From positions 1 through 9,781 of the forward strand of contig VGSO01000087.1 of assembly GCA_016874945.1 (NCBI GenBank): a stretch of 9,781 nucleotides of DNA, read 5' to 3'. Positions 1-5,927 of this stretch are shown piece by piece. The stretch comes from Deltaproteobacteria bacterium. GTDB lineage: Bacteria > Desulfobacterota > Desulfobaccia > Desulfobaccales > 0-14-0-80-60-11. The notes beneath the pieces were generated by a model. The model ran no database searches and was not told where the DNA came from. It saw nothing but the letters and a program-made list of their open reading frames with translations. Position 1 is the stretch's first letter; each line of letters begins with the position of its first letter. The translations under genes and the position numbers were made by a program.

Positions 1-1115
1 CAGAAGGCCAGGCGGAAGCGGCCGGCCCGGCCGAACCCCCGGCCCGGCACCGCCAGGATATTCTCTTCCTTGAGCCGGGCCACCAGGGCCAGGTCGTCCC
101 CTCCCGGGGCCTGGGGAAAAAAGTAAAACGCGCCCCGGGGCATGACAAATTCATAGCCGGCCTCGGTGAGCACCCGGGCCATGAGGTCCCGGCGCCGGGC
201 ATAACGGGTGACGTCCACGGAAACCCCGGTAAGTTTGGCCGCCGCCCGCTGCACCAGGGCCGGGGCGTTAACGAACCCCAGGATGCGGTTGGCCAGGATC
301 ATGCCGGCCACCAGTTCCCCCCGGCCCGTGGCCCGGGGACTCACCGCGGCATAACCCAGGCGCTCCCCAGGAATGGACAGGTCCTTGGAAAAGGAGGTGG
401 CCAGGATGGTGTGGGGATAGGCGGCAAAGAGGCTGGGAAGTTCCAGGCCGTCATAGACCAGGCGGCGGTAAGGCTCGTCACCCACCAGATAAACCGGGCT
501 CCCGTGGCGGCCCCCGTGGTGGATGAGAAACCGGCCTAACTCCTTTAAAGTTTTGGCATCATAAACCTGGCCCGTGGGGTTGTTGGGCGAGTTGACCAAA
601 ACCGCCCGGGTCCGGGGCGTCAGGGCCGCTTCCAGACGGTTCAGGTCTATCTGGAAATGCTCGTCGGTCTCCACTACCTTGGCGACCCCGCCATGATTAT
701 CGGCATAAAACAGGTATTCGGGAAAGTAGGGGGAGAAGACCACCACTTCATCCCCCGGGTCCAGGATGGCTTTGAGAATGATGTTGAGCGCCCCCGCGGC
801 GCCGCAGGTGAGGATCACGTCGTCGGTTTGAAACTCCAGGTGGTGCAGCCTGCTCAGGTGACGGGCCAGGACCTGCCGCACCTCCGGCAGTCCGGCGTTG
901 GGCATGTAGGAGTGTAGCCCCGGACGGGGGTCCCGGGCCAGGTTCAGGAGTTCTTCTTTGAATTCCGGCGGCGGCTCCAGGTCCGGATTGCCCAGGGTGA
1001 AGTCGCACACTTTATCGGGGCCCAATCGGGCCTTGAGTTCCGCGCCTTCCTCGAACATCCGCCGGATCCAGGAAGAGCCGGCTATGGCGGTTTGAATACG
1101 TTGGGAAACGCCCAT
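1..1115 (-). CDS. PLP-dependent class I/II aminotransferase, 3' end cut by window
   Basis: Reading leftward from the ATG at 1113-1115 gives 371 codons without a stop; the C-terminus lies outside the window. This is a fold-type I PLP aminotransferase of the aspartate aminotransferase superfamily, presumably cytoplasmic. Visible hallmarks are NSPNNPTG (residues 175-182), VGDEPY with the pyridine-binding Asp213, SFSKDLSIPGERLGY with the Schiff-base Lys244 and phosphate-binding Arg252, and FRLAF near 367-371, whose Arg368 should bind the substrate alpha-carboxylate. Family members are about 390-400 residues, so roughly 20-30 are missing. GAGGT lies 3 nt before the ATG, a tight but usable spacing. 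The gene follows the threonine dehydratase gene by 77 nt on the same strand, so co-transcription and a role in amino-acid metabolism are likely. The amino-acid substrate cannot be read from the sequence. Confidence 0.93.
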   Translation of the reverse strand, partial: MGVSQRIQTAIAGSSWIRRMFEEGAELKARLGPDKVCDFTLGNPDLEPPPEFKEELLNLARDPRPGLHSYMPNAGLPEVRQVLARHLSRLHHLEFQTDDVILTCGAAGALNIILKAILDPGDEVVVFSPYFPEYLFYADNHGGVAKVVETDEHFQIDLNRLEAALTPRTRAVLVNSPNNPTGQVYDAKTLKELGRFLIHHGGRHGSPVYLVGDEPYRRLVYDGLELPSLFAAYPHTILATSFSKDLSIPGERLGYAAVSPRATGRGELVAGMILANRILGFVNAPALVQRAAAKLTGVSVDVTRYARRRDLMARVLTEAGYEFVMPRGAFYFFPQAPGGDDLALVARLKEENILAVPGRGFGRAGRFRLAF

Positions 1116-1146
1116 GAAACCTCGCCCAGTTAGTTAATTTTTTTTA

Positions 1147-1167
1147 CCGAAAACCGAAAACCGAAAA
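1147..1167 (-). repeat. Three tandem CCGAAAA heptads
   Basis: Three perfect CCGAAAA units are written here on the plus strand. They lie in the 77-nt gap between the threonine dehydratase stop and the aminotransferase start. They are read as TTTTCGG on the coding strand of that operon. The same unit recurs at 3808-3828, 5467-5501, 6617-6644 and 6737-6757. No hairpin with a following U-run is seen, so this is not an obvious terminator. Confidence 0.85.
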
Positions 1168-1192
1168 CTTTGACCGTCGGGCCGCGTCCGGG

Positions 1193-2404
1193 CTAGACTT
1201 TTTCCTCCACTTGATACCCGGCCGCTTCCAAGGCCCGAAGGACTTCCTGGCTGTGTTCCAGACCCCGGGTCTCCAGGTTGATTTCCACCCGGGTGAAATC
1301 GAGAGGCAGTTCCCGGGCCAGGCGGTCGTGGAAGAGGTGGAGGATGTTGGCCCCCACTTCGCCCAGCAGTGTAGTGAGGCCACCCAGGGAGCCGGGGCGG
1401 TCGCTGAGGGCCACCCGTAAGTTTAACAGGCGGCCGCGCTCCAGCAAGGCCCGGGGCACCACCCGTTCCAGGAGCGGTATGTCGATATTGCCGCCGCTCA
1501 CCACCAGGACCACCTTTGGTCCCAGGTCGCGGCCCTGGAGAGGTCCCTGAAATCCCGCGGTGGCCGCGGCCCCGGCCCCTTCCGCCAGTATTTTTTTGCC
1601 CTCCAGCAAGAAGAGCAGGGTCTGGGCGATTTCCCTTTCAGAAACCAGCGCCAGTTCGGTCAACAACTCTTTCAAAATGGGAAAAGTCCAATTCCCCACC
1701 AGGGGCACCTGGATGCCGTCGGCCAAAGTGGGGCGGGCCGGAACCGGTATTGGCCCACCGTGGGCCAAGGCCGCCTGCAAGGAAGGCACCTGGAGGGTTT
1801 GCACCCCGTAGACCTGAACCTGGGGCTTGCGCCCTTTCAGGGCCAGGGAGACGCCGGCGGCCAGGCCGCCGCCGCCGATGGGCAGGACCACCGCGTCCAC
1901 CTCCGGCAGGTCCGCTAGAATTTCCAACCCCAAGGTTCCCTGGCCGGCAATGACTTCCGGGTCATCGTAGGGATGGATGAAGACATAGCCTGCGGCTGCC
2001 AATTCCTTAGCTTTTTCCAAAGCCTGGGACAGGTCTTGCCCGTGAAGGATCACGGTGGCGCCATAACCCTGGCAAGCCATCTGCTTGGAGATGGACGCGC
2101 CCCGGGGCATGATAATGGCCGCCGGAATGCCCCGGACGGTGGCGGCATAGGCCACCCCCTGGCCGTGGTTGCCCGCGGACGCGGCCACCACCTTATCGCC
2201 TTCGCCCCGCTCCTTAAAAAGGGTGAGGCGGTTCATGGCGCCCCGGAGCTTGAAAGACCCGGTAGTCTGGAGATTTTCCAGCTTGAGATAAACTTCCCGG
2301 CCGTTTAGCCGGCTCAAGGTATGAGAGTAGACCAGTGGGGTATGGAGCACCATCCCCCTCAGCCGGGCCTGGGCCGACTCTATATCCGCAAGTTTAATGG
2401 CCAC
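1193..2404 (-). CDS. ilvA: Threonine ammonia-lyase (threonine dehydratase) with C-terminal ACT domain
   Basis: This 403-aa protein deaminates L-threonine to 2-oxobutanoate and ammonia, the entry step of isoleucine synthesis. It is a fold-type II PLP enzyme. Lys52 in TTGSFKLRGA forms the Schiff base, SAGNHGQGVAYAA (76-88) contacts the substrate carboxylate, GGGGL (177-181) holds the PLP phosphate, and VSGGN (302-306) is near the cofactor ring. Residues about 325-400 form one ACT domain (NLRVALSDRPGSLGGLTTLLG), as in the roughly 400-aa one-ACT forms; long IlvA has about 510 aa and two ACT-like domains. The start is GTG at 2402-2404. An in-frame stop lies 14 codons upstream with no ATG, GTG or TTG between, and the N-terminus aligns with relatives. 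No good Shine-Dalgarno precedes it. The catabolic name tdcB cannot be excluded, but the ACT domain and lack of tdc neighbours favour a biosynthetic role. Confidence 0.93.
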   Translation of the reverse strand: MAIKLADIESAQARLRGMVLHTPLVYSHTLSRLNGREVYLKLENLQTTGSFKLRGAMNRLTLFKERGEGDKVVAASAGNHGQGVAYAATVRGIPAAIIMPRGASISKQMACQGYGATVILHGQDLSQALEKAKELAAAGYVFIHPYDDPEVIAGQGTLGLEILADLPEVDAVVLPIGGGGLAAGVSLALKGRKPQVQVYGVQTLQVPSLQAALAHGGPIPVPARPTLADGIQVPLVGNWTFPILKELLTELALVSEREIAQTLLFLLEGKKILAEGAGAAATAGFQGPLQGRDLGPKVVLVVSGGNIDIPLLERVVPRALLERGRLLNLRVALSDRPGSLGGLTTLLGEVGANILHLFHDRLARELPLDFTRVEINLETRGLEHSQEVLRALEAAGYQVEEKV

Positions 2405-2420
2405 GAGATTAAGTTTAAAA

Positions 2421-2487
2421 GGGGGGAAAAGGGAAAATGAAAAAGGTTATTATTGAACCTCCTTTGCGCCTTTTCCCCTTTTCCCCC
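2421..2487. repeat. Intergenic inverted repeat (G4-6A4 / T4C4-5 arms)
   Basis: Within the 155-nt gap between the exported-protein gene and ilvA, the purine run at 2421-2437 (G6 A4 G3 A4) is complementary, with one base missing, to the pyrimidine run at 2469-2487 (T4 C4 T4 C5 core). A 31-nt loop separates them and contains a smaller AGGTT/AACCT stem. The arms could form a long stem upstream of the ilvA GTG on the leftward transcript. It could be a terminator or attenuating structure for the gene upstream, or simply a repeat; there is no U-run typical of an intrinsic terminator. The rest of this gap shows nothing recognisable. Confidence 0.55.
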
Positions 2488-2559
2488 TGAACATCAGGGG
2501 CGAAAAAATTCTGCTCCCCACCAGTGATATTATCTCCAGGCTACGGGAATTCACCGAGC

Positions 2560-3225
2560 CTACTTGCCTTTGGCCCCGAATCTGATGGAGTCGATGATTC
2601 CTTGAAGTTGGGAACGGTTGGCGCCGAAATCTTTGGGTTCAGAATGGGCCATGAAGTTGTAATAGTAATTTTGGCCGTCATAGCACTGCCACTGAATCCG
2701 CTGGAACCCGCCGGAGCCTTTTTCCGCGGTTTCAATGGTCTCCCAGCCGATAACGGCGCCCTGGTCCCGGCGTTTAACCGCCAGGTATTTGCCGATGGTC
2801 TTCTCCTCCATGGCCTGTTTATAAGACGCATCCACCGAGGCCTTTCGGGGGAAGCTGGGCACCATCTGATTGATGGTCATGTTAAAGCCGCAGGTGGTGC
2901 CGGGCTTCATGAAAATGGGGTCATTGCCGGCCGGGTCGCCCCGCTCCAGGCTCCAGCCGGCGGGAATGGTGTAGGAAAACCCCCGGGCCTTGTTGGTGTA
3001 AGTGGCGGGCGCGGTGGACACGGGCTTCCCGCTGGGTGACGTCGCCGGCGCGCCCGCGGCCGCGGGCGCGCCCGGGGCCGGTGCGGGCTTCTTTTCCGCC
3101 TCCTTGCCGCGTTTCAAGGCGTCCACGCCGCTTTGAACCGCGCCCCATTGGGCCAGGGCGGGCAGCGCCACCAACATCAGAGAGATTCCCAGGAGCGCAC
3201 TGATTAGCCAAACCGATTTTCGCAT
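2560..3225 (-). CDS. Exported protein with PsbP/Mog1-like C-terminal domain, function unknown
   Basis: This 221-aa protein starts at the ATG 3223-3225, which has AAAGGAG (3234-3240) 8 nt upstream and is followed at once by a signal peptide. An upstream in-frame start exists but would place 33 non-hydrophobic residues in front. The signal peptide spans residues 1-25 (basic MRK, hydrophobic core, ALA before Q26). A low-complexity Pro/Ala/Gly/Ser linker follows at about 45-75, then a compact domain at 78-216 beginning ARGFSYTIPAGW. That pattern (short beta strands, 'F.y.iP.gW') resembles PsbP/DcrB/Mog1-fold secreted proteins. Cys112 and Cys181 could form a disulphide. It is predicted to be periplasmic or secreted. 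It sits 38 nt after the upstream gene. The fold assignment is inferred from pattern only, and no function is claimed. Confidence 0.8.
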   Translation of the reverse strand: MRKSVWLISALLGISLMLVALPALAQWGAVQSGVDALKRGKEAEKKPAPAPGAPAAAGAPATSPSGKPVSTAPATYTNKARGFSYTIPAGWSLERGDPAGNDPIFMKPGTTCGFNMTINQMVPSFPRKASVDASYKQAMEEKTIGKYLAVKRRDQGAVIGWETIETAEKGSGGFQRIQWQCYDGQNYYYNFMAHSEPKDFGANRSQLQGIIDSIRFGAKGK

Positions 3226-3263
3226 CTTTCCCTCTCCTTTTCGGCGAAATGGTGCTGCTATCT

Positions 3264-3701
3264 CTAAGCTGTTAAGGCCTTGCGCCAGCCCGCAGCCTTG
3301 AGAGCCGCCACGTGGGCCAGCCATTCGGACTTCAAGGTTTGGAGATAAAGGTTGAGATTTTCTTCAATCAAGGGGGCCAGGCGCTGATGGAGCCGGGTGT
3401 TGGCTTCGTGGTCCCCGGGGGAGAAGCCCTGCCAGGTGAGATAGCCTTTATCGAAGATGAACTCCGGGGTGGACGGTTGGGAGATACCCCGTTTATCCAA
3501 AAAAATCCGGGCCATGGCCAGGTCGAATTCCAGGATCCAGCCGCAGTCTTCCAGCATGGCGGCAGGGTTCCCATCGGCCAGGTCGCGGCATCCCGGACAG
3601 TAAAGGTTCACCAGGACTTCCGGCGGCAGAAGGTTGTCCCCCAACAGAAAATAGGCCGAATTCCTGCCGCACCGGCAGGACCGGCGGATATTCATGCACA
3701 T
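3264..3701 (-). CDS. Conserved-looking hypothetical protein with paired cysteines
   Basis: I do not recognise this 145-aa protein. The ATG at 3699-3701 is chosen because GGAG lies 8 nt upstream; a GTG three codons earlier would sit almost on top of that GGAG. The N-terminal third carries CRCG (C9, C11) and CPGC (C35, C38) plus C2 and C53, spacing that could bind a zinc ion as a small ribbon. The rest (60-145) looks helical, with FDKGYLTWQGFSPGDHEANTRLHQ in the middle and an amphipathic helix near the C-terminus. There is no signal peptide or membrane segment. It is the first gene of the leftward cluster, behind the promoter at 3736-3764. Metal binding is inference from the cysteine spacing. 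Confidence 0.75.
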   Translation of the reverse strand: MCMNIRRSCRCGRNSAYFLLGDNLLPPEVLVNLYCPGCRDLADGNPAAMLEDCGWILEFDLAMARIFLDKRGISQPSTPEFIFDKGYLTWQGFSPGDHEANTRLHQRLAPLIEENLNLYLQTLKSEWLAHVAALKAAGWRKALTA

Positions 3702-3735
3702 GGCTAACACTCCAACGGGTTGATCTTCCTAACCA

Positions 3736-3764
3736 ATCATTACACTTTTCAGCTATAATGACAA
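3736..3764 (-). promoter_or_regulatory. Predicted sigma70 promoter of the leftward cluster
   Basis: On the minus strand TTGTCA (3759-3764, 5 of 6 to the -35 consensus) is followed after exactly 17 nt by AATGAT (3736-3741, 4 of 6 to the -10). A TG dinucleotide one base before it makes an extended -10. Transcription would start near 3729, giving a leader of about 28 nt before the ATG at 3701. On the plus strand a perfect TATAAT (3754-3759) overlaps the same site but has no matching -35. Confidence 0.45.
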
Positions 3765-3773
3765 TATCTTTAC

Positions 3774-3947
3774 GCAGGGTGGGCCTGGCCCACCATGAAT
3801 AATACCGTTTTCGGTTTCCGGTTTTCGGTTAGGAAAACCTGGAATACCAATAAGTTGCAAATTGTATTTGTTGCATTTGAAAGGGAATCAAGTATTACTT
3901 GGGAAGTCCAGAATTGATGGCAGATTGGTGGGCCAGGCCCACCCTGC
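3774..3947. mobile_element. 174-bp MITE-like unit with perfect 22-bp terminal inverted repeats
   Basis: Positions 3774-3795 and 3926-3947 are exact reverse complements over 22 bp. Each arm is itself a hairpin: GGTGGGCC-T-GGCCCACC at 3778-3794, and the complement at 3927-3943. The interior is AT-rich and carries three heptads at 3808-3828. No transposase is inside, and no flanking target duplication is evident (TTTAC before, ATCCC after). The left arm shares the pattern 'GYAGGGTG ... CACCAT' with the hairpins at 5351-5376 and 8731-8756. It fills the divergent spacer. It could be a non-autonomous mobile unit or two independent REP-like palindromes in opposite orientation. Confidence 0.6.
3808..3828 (+). 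repeat. Three tandem heptads TTTTCGG / TTTCCGG / TTTTCGG
   Basis: Three exact 7-bp units lie inside the MITE-like spacer unit. On the minus strand they read CCGAAAA, CCGGAAA, CCGAAAA. They belong to the same family as 1147-1167 and 6617-6644, and variation is limited to an A/G transition at unit position 4. Confidence 0.75.
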
Positions 3948-3967
3948 ATCCCTAAATGGGGAACAAC

Positions 3968-4660
3968 ATGGAAGTCATGGCCCAACTGCTGGGCCGGATT
4001 CCGGGAAAGTTTGCCGGGGAACTGGGCCTTGACCTGAGGGCCGGGGCGGAAGAACGGCAGAAGTGGTTTCTGGCCGCCATCTTTTATGGGGCCCGCATTT
4101 CCGGTAGTCTCGCGGCCCGCACCTACCGGGTTTTCGCCAGCCGGGGAATCTATGCTCCCAACGCCATCCTGGAACAGGGCTGGGATAACCTGGTGGCCCT
4201 CCTGGATGAAGGGGGCTATACCCGGTATGACTACCAAACCTCCACCAAGCTCATCAAGGTGATGGGGTCGCTGGTGGAGGAGTATGAGGGCTCCCTGGAA
4301 AGGCTGCACCAGGTTTCCGCTGATTACCCGGGCCTGGAGGCGCGACTCCGGGCCTTGGCGCCGGGCATCGGCGCGGCCACGGCCAACATCTTTTTAAGGG
4401 AACTGCGGGGCATCTGGGAAAAAGCGGCGCCGCCCCTGGGGGAATTGGCCTTGCAGGCGGCGGTCCACTTGCAACTTGCGCCCCCCGGCCTTGACCCCTG
4501 GGAAGCCCTTAGGGGCCTGGAGGAGCATTGGCGGCGTCAGCCCGTTCCCGGGAAAGACTTCGCCGACCTGGAAGCGGCCTTGGTGCGGCTGGGCCGGGAC
4601 TACTGCCGTAAGCCGCCGGGGAAGCCTTGCCTCATGGGGGACATCTGCGGGAGAGAATGA
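3968..4660 (+). CDS. Endonuclease III-like helix-hairpin-helix protein, catalytic residues not conserved
   Basis: This 230-aa protein has the general plan of an HhH-GPD DNA glycosylase. An all-helical N-terminal half is followed by the hairpin LRALAPGIGAATANIF (127-142) and a C-terminal cysteine tail, C213-x7-C221-x5-C227. In endonuclease III the hairpin reads LPGVGRKTA with catalytic Lys120 and is followed by an Asp (Asp138). Here the Lys position is Ala, and the region after the hairpin reads RELRGIWEKAAP with no matching Asp. Endonuclease III uses four cysteines (C-x6-C-x2-C-x5-C) for its 4Fe-4S cluster; only three are present. The blocks GGYTRYDYQTSTKL and LRELRGIW look like family-specific conserved motifs. 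The ATG at 3968 is preferred because GGGGA lies 7 nt upstream; ATGs at 3956 and 3977 are alternatives. DNA binding is likely; glycosylase or lyase activity is doubtful. It is monocistronic, with no close partner. Confidence 0.75.
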   Translation: MEVMAQLLGRIPGKFAGELGLDLRAGAEERQKWFLAAIFYGARISGSLAARTYRVFASRGIYAPNAILEQGWDNLVALLDEGGYTRYDYQTSTKLIKVMGSLVEEYEGSLERLHQVSADYPGLEARLRALAPGIGAATANIFLRELRGIWEKAAPPLGELALQAAVHLQLAPPGLDPWEALRGLEEHWRRQPVPGKDFADLEAALVRLGRDYCRKPPGKPCLMGDICGRE

Positions 4661-4721
4661 TCTAACCACGAAGACACAGGAGATCTCTGCAAAATGCCTA
4701 ATTGAACGGCGATTCCTAAAA

Positions 4722-4841
4722 ATCCCCTCCCCCTTGAGGGGGGAGGGTTAGGGTGGGGGTGGCAAAATGTTGCGTTAATTAAGATGGTTAAGTCATTTAG
4801 CCCAATTCCCCCCAACTACCCCCCACCGAGTGGAGGGGGGG
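4722..4841. repeat. 120-bp palindromic C/G-run repeat
   Basis: The left end is a hairpin, CCCTCCCCC (4725-4733) with GGGGGAGGG (4739-4747), followed by TTAGGGTGGGGGTGG. The right end is a second hairpin, CCCCCCAC/GTGG-A-GGGG (4819-4838). Reverse-complemented, the right end resembles the left, so the whole looks like an element with imperfect terminal inverted repeats around an AT-rich core. It occupies most of the 239-nt gap between the HhH gene and tadA. The remainder of that gap holds a CCACGAAGACACAGG string at 4668-4682 resembling a widely scattered bacterial spacer repeat. No terminator U-run is seen. Confidence 0.6.
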
Positions 4842-4891
4842 CATTGAAGTCAATTTATTTCGCCATTTAGCTGTTTTGCAGAGGTCTCTTT

Positions 4892-4930
4892 ATGGTTTTA
4901 TGCACGACGACTCATTTTACATGGGCTTAG
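4892..4930 (+). other. Possible 12-codon upstream ORF overlapping the tadA start
   Basis: The best Shine-Dalgarno near tadA, AGAGG at 4880-4884, lies 7 nt before an out-of-frame ATG at 4892 and 15 nt before the tadA ATG at 4900. The reading frame from 4892 encodes MVLCTTTHFTWA and ends at TAG 4928-4930, inside tadA. It may be a leader that couples or limits tadA translation, or chance. Confidence 0.25.
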
Positions 4931-5355
4931 CCCTGGAGCAGGCCCGGGAGGCTATGGCCGCCGGGGAAGTGCCCGTGGGCGCGGTGCTGGTAGGGGAGCG
5001 GGGGGAGATTCTGGCCCGGGCCGGCAACCGGCCCATCGGCCTGAACGACCCCACGGCCCACGCCGAAATCCTGGTCCTGCGGCAGGCCGCGGCTCTCCGG
5101 GGGAATTACCGGTTGCCGGGGACCGTCCTTTATGTTATCATTGAACCTTGTATGATGTGCGTGGGGGCGCTCCTCCACGCCCGGGTGCGGCGTCTGGTGT
5201 TCGGCGCGCCGGACCCCAAGGCCGGGGCCTGCGTCTCGCTCTACCGCCTTCCCGAAGACCCGCGCCTCAACCACCGCCTGGAGGTGACGGGAGGAGTGCG
5301 GGAGGAAGAGTGCCGGGCGCTGCTGCAGGATTTTTTCCAAGCCCGGCGCCTGTAG
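4900..5355 (+). CDS. tadA: tRNA adenosine(34) deaminase
   Basis: This 151-aa cytidine-deaminase-fold enzyme converts A34 to inosine in the anticodon wobble position, in bacteria mainly in tRNA-Arg(ACG). It acts in the cytoplasm as a homodimer. Zinc and catalytic residues are intact: N49-DPTAHAE with His54 and catalytic Glu56, and EPCMMC with Cys84 and Cys87. The N-terminus (DDSFYMGLALEQAREAMAAGEVPVGAV) matches TadA from its usual first helix, so the ATG at 4900 is preferred over an in-frame TTG at 4876, which would add eight residues. Length is within the usual range of about 150-170. Its TAG stop (5353-5355) lies inside the hairpin repeat starting at 5351. It has no operon partner here; a tRNA-Ser gene follows after 150 nt. 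Confidence 0.95.
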   Translation: MHDDSFYMGLALEQAREAMAAGEVPVGAVLVGERGEILARAGNRPIGLNDPTAHAEILVLRQAAALRGNYRLPGTVLYVIIEPCMMCVGALLHARVRRLVFGAPDPKAGACVSLYRLPEDPRLNHRLEVTGGVREEECRALLQDFFQARRL

Positions 5356-5376
5356 GGTGCGTTTTACGCATCATAA
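5351..5376 (+). repeat. 26-nt hairpin repeat, TGTAGGGTGCG...CATAA type (copy 1)
   Basis: The unit begins TGTAGGGTGCG and ends CGCATCATAA, forming a small TGCG/CGCA hairpin. It has the same length, the same first 11 bases and the same last five bases (CATAA) as the unit at 8731-8756. It overlaps the end of tadA and supplies its stop codon. There is no U-run immediately after the stem, so terminator function is uncertain. Confidence 0.6.
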
Positions 5377-5414
5377 TTTTCTGGCCAAGCAGTGGATTTT
5401 TCGAAACCTGAGGC

Positions 5415-5467
5415 GTAGGGGCGGTATTCTGCCGCCCGCTTAAAGGGCGGGGAAACCCCGCCCCTAC
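5415..5467. repeat. Nested GC-rich inverted repeat
   Basis: GTAGGGGCGG at 5415-5424 is the exact reverse complement of 5458-5467. Within it GGGCGGGG-AAA-CCCCGCCC (5445-5463) forms a perfect 8-bp stem with a 3-nt loop, and CCGCCC (5432-5437) can alternatively pair with GGGCGG (5445-5450). It abuts the heptad array at 5467. It could help end tadA transcription but lacks a U-tract. No gene lies between tadA and the tRNA. Confidence 0.65.
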
Positions 5468-5501
5468 CGAAAACCGAAGACCGAAAACCGAAAACCGTAT
5501 T
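5467..5501 (+). repeat. Five in-register CCGNNNN heptads
   Basis: The units in order are CCGAAAA, CCGAAGA, CCGAAAA, CCGAAAA, CCGTATT. The array begins at the last base of the preceding inverted repeat and stops 4 nt before the tRNA-Ser gene, so it lies where that tRNA's promoter or 5' leader would be expected. Confidence 0.85.
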
Positions 5502-5505
5502 CTAA

Positions 5506-5599
5506 GGAGGGGTACCGAAGAGGCCGTAACGGGGCCGACTCGAAATCGGCTTGGGGGCTAATCACCCTCACGTGGGTTCGAATCCCACCCCCTCCGCCA
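5506..5599 (+). tRNA. tRNA-Ser (anticodon CGA)
   Basis: This 94-nt class II tRNA has acceptor GGAGGGG (5506-5512) pairing with CCCCTCC (5589-5595), discriminator G5596, and encoded CCA (5597-5599). The anticodon stem GCCGA/TCGGC encloses loop CTCGAAA with anticodon CGA at 5541-5543, which reads UCG. The long variable arm TGGGGG/CCCTCA is typical of serine tRNAs, and the T-arm is GTGGG-TTCGAAT-CCCAC. It is not tRNA-Sec, because the anticodon is not TCA. Confidence 0.96.
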
Positions 5600-5606
5600 T
5601 TAAAAG

Positions 5607-5627
5607 CAGTTATTAGTTTTTAGTTGA
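5607..5627 (+). repeat. Three YAGTNNN heptads upstream of the antitoxin gene
   Basis: Units CAGTTAT, TAGTTTT, TAGTTGA are spaced by exactly 7 bp, followed by a related TTAGTTG out of register. They are weaker and AT-richer than the other arrays. They lie in the 70-nt leader between tRNA-Ser(CGA) and the toxin-antitoxin pair, where an autoregulatory operator would be expected, so an operator role is also possible. Confidence 0.4.
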
Positions 5628-5669
5628 GTTAGTTGAAAATCCCTTTCGATGTCCCTGGGAGAATAGCCG

Positions 5670-5927
5670 ATGGAACCGACACAGATAAAAATGGAGGGTG
5701 GTCTGCGGGAGGAAGATTTTATTGCAGACCTCCTGAATAAAGTCAAGGCTGTAGTTCGAGGTCCCCAAGGCGAGTTATTTGCCAGAATCTTAGAGGATTT
5801 TTACGACGAAATCACGAAAGAATATTTTTCCCCGGAGGACTTGGCGGACATTCAGGAAGGAATCGAGGAGATTCACCGGGGAGAACACATCTCTTGGGAA
5901 GAATGTAAGCGAAAGCATAGCCTATGA
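5670..5927 (+). CDS. Putative antitoxin of a RelE-type toxin-antitoxin pair
   Basis: This 85-aa acidic protein precedes a RelE-type toxin and overlaps it by 4 nt (ATGA), the usual antitoxin-first arrangement. The C-terminal half, FSPEDLADIQEGIEEIHRGEHISWEECKRKHSL, has the 'L..ed...i..g...i..Ge.iswee.k' pattern common in short RelB/StbD-like antitoxins, where this part wraps the toxin. The N-terminal part (LREEDFIADLLNKVKAVVRG) looks helical; a DNA-binding motif cannot be assigned. GGGAG (5657-5661) lies 8 nt before the ATG. Base composition is more AT-rich than that of the neighbouring housekeeping genes, in keeping with horizontal acquisition. Confidence 0.75.
   Translation: MEPTQIKMEGGLREEDFIADLLNKVKAVVRGPQGELFARILEDFYDEITKEYFSPEDLADIQEGIEEIHRGEHISWEECKRKHSL

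Noticed and set aside
2440..2470. AAGGAGG-like string on the minus strand upstream of ilvA as its Shine-Dalgarno
   Set aside because: It lies more than 50 nt before the GTG, and an in-frame stop at 2447-2449 separates it from any usable start.
3754..3759. Perfect TATAAT on the plus strand as promoter of the HhH gene
   Set aside because: No -35-like hexamer lies at 16-18 nt, and transcription would have to pass through the whole inverted-repeat unit.
5506..5599. tRNA-Sec candidate because of length and G-rich acceptor
   Set aside because: The anticodon is CGA, the acceptor stem is 7 bp and the T-stem 5 bp, all standard for tRNA-Ser.
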